Source of the DNA: Planctomycetaceae bacterium
GTDB lineage: Bacteria > Planctomycetota > Planctomycetia > Pirellulales > Thermoguttaceae
DNA: 9,373 bases
Assembly: GCA_031288955.1 (NCBI GenBank)
Contig: JAITQJ010000360.1
Span: forward strand, 1 to 9,373
Direction of reading: 5' to 3'
Shown here: positions 1 to 6,291 of the stretch, in pieces
Layout: each line of letters begins with the position of its first letter
Numbering within the stretch: position 1 is the first letter of the stretch
Program-made: the position numbers and the translations under genes
Notes under the pieces: model-generated
Seen by the model: the letters and a program-made list of their open reading frames with translations, nothing else
Told to the model about the DNA's origin: nothing
Database searches by the model: none

Positions 1-785
1 ATTTCGACGGCTCGTCTGGCTTCGCCTCTGGCTTCGCCTTCCGCTCTGCCTCTGATGAGTCCTTGTTCGAGACCTCGTTCGAGTCCTATCCGGGTTGCAT
101 TTTTAATCGAGGCGGAAATATCCATACGCAGCATTTCCCGCTTCTCTGCTAACATTCGTGTCCGCTCATCGGCAGATAACTTTTTCAAGATTCCCACCGC
201 CTTGCCAATCATCGGATTATTCGACGCTAACATTTCCAGTTCCTCCTCTTTCTTCGTCTTGAAAAATTGCAGCCAATCGTAAAGTTTCGACTTGTCTTTT
301 CTTTTTGGTAACTTCGGTAGTTCCAATGTATTTACTTCAAGCAAGTCGGAAAACTCCGACTCGTGCTTTCGGTCATACAAGCGGAAAACGTGATGATATG
401 CCGGACTCTTTGGAATCAACTCGAAGTCTGTTATCACGACGCTGATGACCCGCTTGATGACAGCATAATCCTCTCCTTCGCCAATCTGTTCCGTTATCAT
501 TTTGGCGAGGTAAAATATCAGCCGCTCACGCATCGGTGCTGTCGGTGCAACTTGAATTTCTACGTCAATCACCTTGCCGGTCTTTGTGTGAATCTTTACG
601 TCGAGTATGCCGAGTTTATCGTCCAGCAAGTCGGCTTTCAGGTGCGGGTCAACGACGGTAATCTTTTTGTACTCTTCGGCGGGCAACTCAAGTACCGCCT
701 GCAAAAATGCCGACAACACGTCCGCATTCCGCTGGTCGCCGAAAATTAACTTGAATACAATATCGGACTTCGGCGAGAGCAGCAT
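1..785 (-). CDS. Rpn family PD-(D/E)XK nuclease / transposase-like protein, 3' end cut by window edge
   Basis: Read from the reverse strand, about 261 codons are open from an ATG at 785 to the window edge, with no stop. The protein begins MLLSPKSDIVFKLIFGD, the usual opening of the Rpn (recombination-promoting nuclease, PDDEXK_2) family. The core motif follows: Asp62 (in GILDVK), then Glu76-x-Gln78 (in IDVEIQ), matching the D...ExQ active-site form of this family. After the nuclease domain come a helical region (about 165-235) and a Gly/Glu/Arg-rich repetitive tail (GLERGLEQGLIRGRAEGEA and onward), also typical. Known relatives cut DNA and promote RecA-independent recombination, and are often annotated as transposases. 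No terminal inverted repeats or partner genes are visible here. There is no Shine-Dalgarno sequence before the ATG. The gene is divergent from the promoter of the 916-1185/surE unit. The family call is firm; the function in this host is inferred. Confidence 0.9.
   Translation of the reverse strand, partial: MLLSPKSDIVFKLIFGDQRNADVLSAFLQAVLELPAEEYKKITVVDPHLKADLLDDKLGILDVKIHTKTGKVIDVEIQVAPTAPMRERLIFYLAKMITEQIGEGEDYAVIKRVISVVITDFELIPKSPAYHHVFRLYDRKHESEFSDLLEVNTLELPKLPKRKDKSKLYDWLQFFKTKKEEELEMLASNNPMIGKAVGILKKLSADERTRMLAEKREMLRMDISASIKNATRIGLERGLEQGLIRGRAEGEARGEARRAVE
15..50 (-). repeat. 12-bp tandem repeat in the coding tail of the Rpn gene
   Basis: Two exact copies of the 12-mer TCTGGCTTCGCC (15-26 and 27-38, plus-strand sense) are followed by a degenerate third copy (39-50). 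On the minus strand they encode the repeated Gly-Glu-Ala-Arg tail of the Rpn protein. The unit is a multiple of three, so gain or loss of copies would change tail length without breaking the frame. Confidence 0.75.
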
Positions 786-880
786 ACTGACGGTTAAAGT
801 TTTGCGGTTCAATTTAGGAGCATTTTATCATAAAACCGGCGGGATAACTACCCCGCTCGTTAACCGTAAACGGCTGTCTT
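786..880. other. Divergent intergenic segment with an operator-like palindrome and a hairpin
   Basis: A perfect odd palindrome, TTTTAT-C-ATAAAA, spans 823-835. Read on the minus strand it contains -10-like hexamers TATGAT (828-833) and TAAAAT (822-827), so it could be both promoter and operator for the Rpn gene. No good -35 box is seen at the right distance. A 5-bp hairpin (GCGGG 839-843, CCCGC 852-856, 8-base loop) lies just beside it. Both signals are short and the regulatory reading is inference. Confidence 0.35.
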
Positions 881-909
881 TTGACTTCATCATTCCTCTG
901 CGGTATAAT
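881..909 (+). promoter_or_regulatory. Near-consensus sigma-70 promoter for the small membrane protein/surE unit
   Basis: TTGACT (881-886, 5/6 match to the -35 consensus) is followed by exactly 17 bases and a perfect TATAAT (904-909). The expected transcription start, 6 to 8 bases after the -10 box, is at about 915-917. That coincides with the GTG at 916 that opens the downstream frame, so the transcript would have almost no leader. Confidence 0.8.
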
Positions 910-915
910 GAGACG

Positions 916-1185
916 GTGTTCACGTTTCATTGGTCGGAATTGCTTGTCATTGCTGTCGGCGGAATCCTTATGCTGATTTCTGTTGCGGTGCTGATGTTGC
1001 GCCGCCGGAACGAGATTTTGCAGGAATACCTTACGCCGGAGGAGCCGGAACTCGAAGACTCTTTTTTCCGTACTTCCAACGAACCAGCGGAAACGGAAGA
1101 ACCCGAACCAGAGACGGTCGGTGAAGAGTCCCTGTCTCCCGAACCGGAACAACCCCCCGAAGTCCAATGGGGAGGGGAAAATTAG
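916..1185 (+). CDS. Small single-pass membrane protein upstream of surE (hypothetical)
   Basis: This frame gives 89 residues from a GTG at 916. A hydrophobic segment at about residues 9-28 (LLVIAVGGILMLISVAVLML) is followed directly by Arg-Arg-Arg (29-31), a typical stop-transfer signal. The rest is a strongly acidic, Pro/Glu-rich cytoplasmic-type tail ending at TAG 1183-1185. The frame is open further upstream to about 607, but that part lies antisense to the Rpn gene and upstream of the consensus promoter, so 916 is the favoured start. An internal ATG at 970 would cut the membrane segment. The stop lies 2 bases before the surE ATG and the surE ribosome site lies inside this gene, so the two are probably translationally coupled. 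I do not recognise the family; the function is unknown. Confidence 0.6.
   Translation: MFTFHWSELLVIAVGGILMLISVAVLMLRRRNEILQEYLTPEEPELEDSFFRTSNEPAETEEPEPETVGEESLSPEPEQPPEVQWGGEN
1171..1177 (+). promoter_or_regulatory. Shine-Dalgarno sequence fixing the surE start
   Basis: GGAGGGG lies 10 bases before the ATG at 1188, inside the last codons of the upstream gene. It favours 1188 over an in-frame ATG at 1167, which lies before the SD. It is one of only two clear SD sequences seen in the window. Confidence 0.75.
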
Positions 1186-1187
1186 AA

Positions 1188-2027
1188 ATGCGTATCCTTT
1201 TAACGAATGATGACGGGATTTATGCTCCCGGTTTGGCAGCGATGGAACGGGCTTTGCGGCGGCTCGGCGATGTCTATGTCGTCGCCCCGTCACGGGAACA
1301 AAGCGGCGTGGCACACTCGATAACGTTTCTTACGCCGCTGCTTGCCAAACGGGTTTTCGTTGACGATAAACCTTGGGGCTGGACGGTTGACGGCAGTCCA
1401 GCCGATTGCGTTAAACTCGGTGTTTCAACGATACTGTCCGACAGACCCGATTTAATTGTCAGCGGAATAAACGGAGGACTCAATGCCGGTATCAATGTTC
1501 TTTACTCCGGTACCGTTGCCGCTGCCGTCGAAGGGGCTTTTTACGGTATCGTCAGCGTTGCCGTTTCGCTGGAATACAGTGAGAATTCGCCTTTTGACAG
1601 AGCCTCCGATTTGGCGGCAGGCGTGATTGAAAAGATTTTACAAAACGATAAATCGCCCCGGCTTTACAACCTGAATCTGCCGCTGCGAGCCGTTGAAAGC
1701 ACGAAGCCGGAAGTCTGTGTTGTGCCGATGGACGTTTCGCAGTATTGGGAGACTTTTGAGAAAAGGACTGACCCGATGGGGCGTTCGTATTATTGGTTGA
1801 CCGGCAGACCTGACCCGCGGCAGCCAAATCCGGTTCCGTCAAATTGCCTGACGGATATGACGGCATTGGAGCGGGGCTTGATAACGTTAACGCCGCTGAA
1901 TTATAACTTGACGGACAACGAACGGCTGCCCGTGCTGGGTACCTGGGACTTAACGCCGAGTATTCCAAACGGACGTTCCGCCAAGGCGTTGGAACATACT
2001 GGTCCGAAGGTACGAGTTAGCCGGTAA
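1188..2027 (+). CDS. surE: 5'/3'-nucleotidase SurE
   Basis: SurE is a cytoplasmic metal-dependent phosphatase that removes phosphate from nucleoside 5'- and 3'-monophosphates and is often linked to stress survival. The 279-residue product starts MRILLTNDDGIYAPGL. The metal-binding residues fall where the family has them: Asp8 and Asp9 in NDDG, Ser39 in SREQSG, and Asn95 in SGINGGLN. The motifs VDGSPADCV and GTVAAAVEGA are also characteristic. E. coli SurE is about 253 residues, so this one has a modest C-terminal extension. The start at 1188 is chosen for the SD at 1171-1177 and because the family begins M-[RK]-I-L. It is the second gene of a probable two-gene unit driven by the promoter at 881-909. 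Identification is firm. Confidence 0.95.
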   Translation: MRILLTNDDGIYAPGLAAMERALRRLGDVYVVAPSREQSGVAHSITFLTPLLAKRVFVDDKPWGWTVDGSPADCVKLGVSTILSDRPDLIVSGINGGLNAGINVLYSGTVAAAVEGAFYGIVSVAVSLEYSENSPFDRASDLAAGVIEKILQNDKSPRLYNLNLPLRAVESTKPEVCVVPMDVSQYWETFEKRTDPMGRSYYWLTGRPDPRQPNPVPSNCLTDMTALERGLITLTPLNYNLTDNERLPVLGTWDLTPSIPNGRSAKALEHTGPKVRVSR

Positions 2028-2094
2028 AGGCTGCGTGCCGAATTTCATTTTCGTTAAAACCGGCGTGTTTGTGAGATGTCCATTCTTCAACGTC

Positions 2095-2122
2095 TTGTCA
2101 AAGGCAGGTTTTCCGGTACAAT
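2095..2122 (+). promoter_or_regulatory. Sigma-70-type promoter for typA
   Basis: TTGTCA (2095-2100, 5/6) is followed by 16 bases and TACAAT (2117-2122, 5/6). The predicted transcription start (about 2128-2130) falls on the typA ATG at 2129, and no Shine-Dalgarno sequence precedes that ATG. This points to a leaderless or nearly leaderless message. The 101-base gap between surE and typA contains no clear terminator. Confidence 0.65.
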
Positions 2123-2128
2123 TCTACA

Positions 2129-3982
2129 ATGAAAGAAACACGAAACGACCTGCGCAATATCGCTATCATCGCTCACGTTGACCACGGAAAAACAACTCTC
2201 GTGGACTGTATGCTCCGCCAAAGCGGACAATTTCGCGACGCTCAACTAACCGGTCAGCAAATCCTCGATTCCAATGACCTCGAACGTGAACGCGGTATCA
2301 CCATTCTCGCCAAAAATATCGCGATTCCGTACAAAGGCGTTAAAATCAATATCATCGATACGCCCGGACACGCCGATTTCGGCGGAGAAGTCGAACGCGT
2401 TCTCCGTATGGCAGACGGCTGTCTCGTTCTCGTGGACGCTGCCGAAGGTCCAATGCCGCAAACCCGGTTCGTTCTCGGTAAAGCCCTTGAAGTCGGTCTC
2501 GAACCGATTGTCGTCGTCAATAAAATTGACCGGAAAGATGCCCGACCGCACGAAGTCGTTAACGAAATGTTCGACCTCTTTCTGCAACTCGGTGCCAGCG
2601 ATGAAGCCGCCGACTTCCCGTATATGTTTGCCAGTACAAAAGAAGGATTTGCCGTAAAAGACCCAAAAGAGGCGGAGGAGCCAGCGGTCGCCGCTTCCGG
2701 GGCTTTGAATATCCTTCCGCTGATGGACTTGATTCTCGAAAAGATTCCTGCGCCGGTTGTTGAACTTGATTTGCCGCTGCAAATGCTTGTAACCACGATT
2801 GCGTGGTCAGAGTTCGTCGGCAGAATCGCCGTCGGCAAAGTCAATGCCGGTACGATACGCAAAGGAATGAATATCGTGATGATGCAGAAAGACGGTAAGC
2901 AAACGCCCGGCAAGGTTGCTCAACTTTATACGTTCGACAATCTCGGACGTACCGAAGTTCACGAAGTAGATGCCGGCGACATCGTTGCCGTTGTCGGACT
3001 CACGGACATTGAAATCGGCGATACCGTTTGTTCGCCGTCCAATCCCGCCGCACTGCCGAGAATACACGTGGACGAACCGACGCTGCGGATGACATTCGGC
3101 ATAAACAATTCACCGCTCGGAGGCAGGGAGGGCAAATTCGTAACAAGCAGGCATTTACGGGACAGACTGGTGCGGGAGTTGGAAAAAAACGTTGCACTGC
3201 GGGTTGAGCCGATAGACGGAACCGAGCAGTATTCGGTATCGGGACGGGGCGTGCTGCATTTGTCGGTGTTGATAGAAACAATGCGGCGCGAAGGCTACGA
3301 GTTGTCTATCGGCAAGCCGGAGGTTATTTTTCGCAGTAATAACGGCGTGATTGAAGAACCGTTTGAATTGCTGGTGATTGAAGTTCCCGAAACCCAGACG
3401 GGACCGGTCATCGAAATGACATCAGCGAGACGGGGCATTTTACAGGAAATGAATAACCGTAACGATATTGTGATAATGAAATTTTCGATACCGGCGCGGG
3501 GACTCATTGGTTTGCGTACCCGAATGTTGATGGCAACACAGGGGAATGCGGTCATCACTCACCGTTTTGAAGGCTATAAACCGAAAGAGGATTCGATACC
3601 GGCAAGACCGAACGGCGTGCTGGTATCAATGGTACCGGGCAGGGCAAATTCTTATGCGCTGGATTCGCTGCAAGCCCGAAGCGAGCCGTTTGTTGAACCG
3701 GGCGAGACGGTCTATGAGGGAATGATAGTCGGCGAAAATGCCCGGAACGAGGATATGGATGTAAATCCGACAAAAGAGAAAAAGTTAACAAATATGCGTG
3801 CGTCGGGCAGCGATAAGAACATTATTTTGAAACCGGCGCGAAAGTTCACACTGGAAGAAGCGTTGGAGTTCATCGAAGCGGACGAGTTAGTCGAAGTTAC
3901 GCCGTCAATGATTCGTCTGCGTAAAACGGTCCTCAAAGAAGTCGATAGACGTAAATTGAACCGGGCAAAAAACAGCGGTTAG
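2129..3982 (+). CDS. typA: Ribosome-associated translational GTPase TypA/BipA
   Basis: TypA/BipA is an EF-G-like GTPase that binds ribosomes and aids 50S assembly and translation under cold or other stress. The 617-residue product is close to the family's usual length of about 605-615. GTPase motifs are complete: G1 AHVDHGKT (15-22), switch I RGITI (55-59), G3 DTPGH (77-81) and G4 NKID (131-134). EF-Tu-like domain 2, the EF-G III/V-like domains (including SGRGVLHLSVLIETMRREGYE at about 374-394) and the BipA-specific C-terminal domain (PNGVLVSM, KEKKLTNMRASG) follow. The start at 2129 fits the conserved RNIAIIAHVDHGKT distance. The gene has its own promoter and converges on ruvC. Oddity: synonymous codon use changes sharply from the 5' part (CTC-rich leucines, no AGA/AGG or ATA) to the 3' part. 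Identification is firm. Confidence 0.97.
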   Translation: MKETRNDLRNIAIIAHVDHGKTTLVDCMLRQSGQFRDAQLTGQQILDSNDLERERGITILAKNIAIPYKGVKINIIDTPGHADFGGEVERVLRMADGCLVLVDAAEGPMPQTRFVLGKALEVGLEPIVVVNKIDRKDARPHEVVNEMFDLFLQLGASDEAADFPYMFASTKEGFAVKDPKEAEEPAVAASGALNILPLMDLILEKIPAPVVELDLPLQMLVTTIAWSEFVGRIAVGKVNAGTIRKGMNIVMMQKDGKQTPGKVAQLYTFDNLGRTEVHEVDAGDIVAVVGLTDIEIGDTVCSPSNPAALPRIHVDEPTLRMTFGINNSPLGGREGKFVTSRHLRDRLVRELEKNVALRVEPIDGTEQYSVSGRGVLHLSVLIETMRREGYELSIGKPEVIFRSNNGVIEEPFELLVIEVPETQTGPVIEMTSARRGILQEMNNRNDIVIMKFSIPARGLIGLRTRMLMATQGNAVITHRFEGYKPKEDSIPARPNGVLVSMVPGRANSYALDSLQARSEPFVEPGETVYEGMIVGENARNEDMDVNPTKEKKLTNMRASGSDKNIILKPARKFTLEEALEFIEADELVEVTPSMIRLRKTVLKEVDRRKLNRAKNSG

Positions 3983-3990
3983 AAAATTTA

Positions 3991-4497
3991 TTAGATGTTT
4001 CGCCGCTTTGCCGGTTCATCGCCGATTCGACCGTGGTAGCGGTGACACAAGGCAACGGCTAACGCATCGGCGACATCCGGCGGGTCAGGATAGGTACTCA
4101 AACCTAATTCCAATTTTACCGCCCGCTGAACCTGGTCTTTCGTTGCCCGTCCGCTGCCTGTTAGAATTTTTTTTATCTTCGTCGCCGCATAAGAAGAAAC
4201 TTCAATGCCCGATTGAGCGGCTGCAAGACAGATGCAGCCGCGGGCGTGTCCCATTAAAATCGCTGTCGTCGGGCGGTCATAATGGGTGTAGAGTTGCTCC
4301 ACCGCCAGCACTTCGGGATGAAAAGCCTCAATGACTTCCCTGATGCCGTCGTAAATTTCTTTGACTTTTTGCGCAAGTCCCCCGCTTCGGCTTCGGACAA
4401 CGCCCGCTTCGAGTAAGCGCACCTTCCCCGCCGCAAAATCAATCACGCCGTAGCCCGTCGTGTTCAAACCGGGGTCAACACCGAGTATTGTTTTCAA
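3991..4497 (-). CDS. ruvC: Crossover junction endodeoxyribonuclease RuvC
   Basis: RuvC is the dimeric resolvase that nicks Holliday junctions after RuvAB branch migration during recombination repair. The 168-residue product opens MKTILGVDPGLNTTGYG. The four catalytic acids are present: Asp8, Glu67 (in AVEQLY), Asp141 and Asp144 (in PPDVADALAVAL). The motif SYAATKIKKILTGSGRATKDQVQ is also characteristic. The start codon is TTG (4497-4495); no ATG or GTG lies just upstream in frame, and the position gives the standard family N-terminus. No SD sequence is visible. ruvA and ruvB are not adjacent. The gene ends 8 bases from the typA stop on the opposite strand. It is separated from the upstream minus-strand gene by a terminator-like hairpin. 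I do not see its promoter clearly. Identification is firm. Confidence 0.96.
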   Translation of the reverse strand: MKTILGVDPGLNTTGYGVIDFAAGKVRLLEAGVVRSRSGGLAQKVKEIYDGIREVIEAFHPEVLAVEQLYTHYDRPTTAILMGHARGCICLAAAQSGIEVSSYAATKIKKILTGSGRATKDQVQRAVKLELGLSTYPDPPDVADALAVALCHRYHGRIGDEPAKRRNI

Positions 4498-4526
4498 AGG
4501 AGCGGACGTAAACTCTTCCCGAACGG

Positions 4527-4550
4527 AAAAAGTTGCCTTTATTTAAGGCA
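4527..4550 (-). terminator. Intrinsic terminator after the Cys-knuckle gene, upstream of ruvC
   Basis: A perfect 6-bp inverted repeat (TGCCTT 4534-4539 and AAGGCA 4545-4550, 5-base loop) is followed on the minus strand by AC and five T residues (complement of 4527-4531). It lies 50 bases after the stop of the minus-strand gene at 4601 and 30 bases before the ruvC start, so it would separate the two transcripts. The stem is short, so strength is uncertain. Confidence 0.6.
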
Positions 4551-4600
4551 TTGTCTTATTTCGTTCTTCCTTTGTCAACGGATACTCTGTCAACGGGACG

Positions 4601-4987
4601 TTACGACCGGCTGCTCTGGCTAGCATATTGGCAGGCAACACAAACCACCGTACCGCCTTGCCCTGTCTGTTGACTGCTGCTGCGTGCCGAACTGCTTGAG
4701 CCGCCGTTGCCGCAAGTCGGGCAGTAAGCACTGGACGCAGAGCCTCTATTGCTGCTTGTGTTTCCGCCGCCGCAAGTCGGGCAATATGCGCTCGCTGACG
4801 CAGACGCTCTATTGCTGCCTGCACTTGAGCCGCCGCCGCAAGTCGGACAGTAAGCACTGGACGCACTGCCAGATCTTGCTGCGGCACTGGGAACACTGAC
4901 GCGGCTGCCAGCACTGGCTGCGGAACCTAACCGCGAACCTTGACTTGCTGAATAACTTCCGTATGACGACAATCCAATAGCACTCAT
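4601..4987 (-). CDS. Ser/Gly/Ala-rich protein with repeated Cys-x-x-Cys (CPTC) knuckles, hypothetical
   Basis: The 128-residue product is low-complexity Ser/Ala/Gly throughout. It carries three near-identical AYCPTCG units (Cys47/50, Cys69/72, Cys89/92) spaced 22 and 20 residues apart, and a fourth pair, CVAC (Cys116/119). All eight cysteines are in C-x2-C pairs, and CPxCG is the usual zinc-knuckle half-site, so pairwise metal binding is plausible, though not shown. No signal peptide or membrane segment is seen. The start ATG (4987) has a good SD, AAGGAA, 6 bases upstream. An overlapping open frame on the same strand (4543-4914) lacks this start signal and is taken as a shadow. The gene lies downstream of the DUF4190-like gene on the same strand, with a terminator after it. 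I do not recognise the family. Possible roles include a metal-binding or structural matrix protein. Confidence 0.7.
   Translation of the reverse strand: MSAIGLSSYGSYSASQGSRLGSAASAGSRVSVPSAAARSGSASSAYCPTCGGGSSAGSNRASASASAYCPTCGGGNTSSNRGSASSAYCPTCGNGGSSSSARSSSQQTGQGGTVVCVACQYASQSSRS
4711..4860 (-). repeat. Three imperfect tandem repeats encoding the CPTC knuckles
   Basis: The ten-mer CGCAAGTCGG (plus-strand sense) recurs at 4711, 4771 and 4837, i.e. 60 and 66 bases apart, within longer similar blocks. GCAGTAAGCACTGGACGCA after the first copy is almost repeated after the third. A shared CTCTATTGCTGC lies between copies. Both spacings are multiples of three, fitting expansion by in-frame duplication. 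Confidence 0.75.
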
Positions 4988-4993
4988 TTTATA

Positions 4994-4999
4994 TTCCTT
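4994..4999 (-). promoter_or_regulatory. Shine-Dalgarno sequence of the Cys-knuckle gene
   Basis: On the minus strand AAGGAA lies 6 bases before the ATG at 4987. It supports this frame as a real gene in a window where most starts lack an SD. I see no convincing -35/-10 pair between here and the upstream gene. Confidence 0.6.
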
Positions 5000-5132
5000 A
5001 TGTTAGAATACGTTTCTGATTGCTGTATTATGCAGTAAACTTTTTTACGGTGCCGGAAAGAAAAGCGAAAAAAGAGAAAAGAAACGTAAAATCCCGTCAA
5101 GATTTGCGGATTACAACGATTTTGAGTTGCAG

Positions 5133-5150
5133 CAGCAACATTTTTTGCTG
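5133..5150 (-). terminator. Small hairpin directly after the DUF4190-like gene
   Basis: A 6-bp inverted repeat (CAGCAA 5133-5138, TTGCTG 5145-5150, 6-base loop) starts right after the stop codon at 5151-5153. No T-run follows on the minus strand, so it is not a standard intrinsic terminator. It may protect the 3' end or simply be chance. Confidence 0.25.
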
Positions 5151-5885
5151 TTAGTGAAACACATCGGCGTTGAGTGAATACGGTGTTTGACCGGGTTCGG
5201 GATGTTCGTTGACCACTAACATTCCGCCGACCCGTACCGGACTGGTTTTATATTCTGTTGCCAATTCTTCGCGCATCGTTACCTCGACCATTTCTGACGG
5301 ATTGCGTGTTGCCGCCCCGAATTTGCTCTGTTCAATTGACGGCACGAGCATAAAATTGGTGATTTCCGTCCGCTGCCGTGTTGGAAACATATAACCTTCG
5401 ATAAAGACCGGCGTACCCGACATTTCGCCGGTTTGCGGATTGGTACGGAAAGCCAATTTCAACGCTTCTTCGGGAATTTGCCCCGTGAGCGGGTCAGCCG
5501 CCAGGTCGGCAAAGGTTATCAGAACATAGCCCGGCGGTATTTGAGACGCACTGACATAAAACTGGTATGTCAAGCCGGTAACGGCGCAGATGACGGACAG
5601 GGCAACGCCTGCCGAGGCGAAACCGAGTCCGCCGAGTTCTTTGGAAGCGTGCAGAATTTTACGGATTGCCAGTGTGCCGAGAATGATGCCGAGCAGGGGA
5701 AAGATAACAAACAGCCCGCTGATGAACGTTAACAGCGACAGAACGCCGAGAATCAGTGAACCGACGGACTCTGCCGTCAATGACCGGTAATCGGTCAATT
5801 CTTCGGGCAAAACCTCATCGTGGTCTTGATAATAACCTTTGAGAGCATCGTCAAATTCGCCCCGCCGCCGATTGTTTTCAGACAT
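5151..5885 (-). CDS. DUF4190-like membrane protein with extracytoplasmic-type C-terminal domain
   Basis: The 244-residue product has a charged N-terminus (1-40). A DUF4190-like pair of hydrophobic segments follows: about 41-74, a long hydrophobic hairpin containing FPLLGIILGTLAI, and about 87-107, GLGFASAGVALSVICAVTG. A soluble C-terminal domain (about 115-244) contains GYVLITFADLAADPLTG, a GYMFPTRQRTEITNFMLVP motif and RVGGMLVV. This half resembles the DUF3299-like domain seen in planctomycete proteins. From memory, that family has a CCFG motif where this protein reads SKFG, which could mean lost metal or disulfide chemistry. The function is unknown. The ATG at 5885 has no SD but lies 11 bases after an extended -10 box. 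The next gene downstream on the same strand is the Cys-knuckle gene, about 160 bases away. The gene itself is firm and the domain assignment moderate. Confidence 0.8.
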   Translation of the reverse strand: MSENNRRRGEFDDALKGYYQDHDEVLPEELTDYRSLTAESVGSLILGVLSLLTFISGLFVIFPLLGIILGTLAIRKILHASKELGGLGFASAGVALSVICAVTGLTYQFYVSASQIPPGYVLITFADLAADPLTGQIPEEALKLAFRTNPQTGEMSGTPVFIEGYMFPTRQRTEITNFMLVPSIEQSKFGAATRNPSEMVEVTMREELATEYKTSPVRVGGMLVVNEHPEPGQTPYSLNADVFH

Positions 5886-5896
5886 CGCTTTGTTTC

Positions 5897-5905
5897 ATCA
5901 TATCA
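5897..5905 (-). promoter_or_regulatory. Extended -10 promoter for the DUF4190-like gene
   Basis: On the minus strand TGATATGAT reads as the extended -10 form TG-N-TATGAT (5/6 match in the hexamer). The expected start is about 5889-5891, leaving a leader of roughly 4-6 bases before the ATG at 5885. No good -35 is seen, which extended -10 promoters tolerate. Confidence 0.55.
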
Positions 5906-6291
5906 CCGCTTCGCTATTTTAACTGTTTCGGCGGTAATTGCAATCAATTCCAGATAGGCACGCGAAAAGATTCCGCATCTTCTGCGGCAAAAAGAACCAA
6001 CCGGTATGTTGCCGAGCGTTGTCTCGTTATTGTTTCCTGTATTCCGGCAGCCACGGCGTTTTGCCGTCCTTTTCCCGCAGGAAATGAGCATCGACCGATT
6101 GAAGCAAACGCAATGCTCCGCCGCGAACAACGCAAACCCTACGGAATGGATGGTTGATAGCGGCGTTAAGATAATAAACTTGTTCGGTAACTACATCAGA
6201 CCTGTTCCGTTAACTCTCTGTTGAGTATCGCACAGACAATTTTTGCGGAGCGGTCTGACATTGAACGTTGAAATAAAAAGCCTTACGCAAA
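5906..6291. other. Region without a convincing gene; possible decayed coding sequence on the minus strand
   Basis: No complete gene with a credible start was found. On the minus strand one frame reads protein-like text ending LREKDGKTPWLPEYRKQ and a stop. A second frame (5903-6130, TTG start) stays open for 75 codons but is unusually Cys/Arg-rich and has no SD. A 21-codon ORF, MSDRSAKIVCAILNRELTEQ plus Val, lies at 6196-6261 just downstream of the minus-strand promoter-like element at 6292-6321. A 5-bp hairpin (ACGGC 6053-6057, GCCGT 6063-6067) followed by T residues lies within. The segment may be a degraded gene, a dispersed non-coding element or a small RNA. Confidence 0.3.

Noticed and set aside
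607..1185. A 192-codon plus-strand frame starting at 607
   Set aside because: Its first 100 codons are antisense to the Rpn gene and lie upstream of the consensus promoter at 881-909. Only the part from the GTG at 916 is kept.
1167..1187. An earlier in-frame ATG for surE
   Set aside because: It lies upstream of the GGAGGGG ribosome site and adds residues not found in SurE proteins, which start M-[RK]-I-L.
814..1314. A 166-codon minus-strand frame opposite the small membrane protein and the surE start
   Set aside because: Its composition is Arg/Phe/Pro-rich nonsense-like, with no start signal, and it is antisense to well-supported genes and a promoter.
4711..4860. The tandem repeats as a CRISPR array
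   Set aside because: Spacers are similar to each other, repeats are coding and in frame, only three copies exist, and no cas gene is near.
4543..4914. A 123-codon minus-strand frame overlapping the Cys-knuckle gene
   Set aside because: It is the Ala/Leu/Arg-rich shadow of the same repeats in another frame, lacks an SD, and runs through the terminator hairpin.
5903..6130. A 75-codon minus-strand frame in the gap before the DUF4190-like gene
   Set aside because: It has a TTG start and no SD, is unusually rich in Cys and Arg, and its stop overlaps the extended -10 of the next gene. It is described only as a region.
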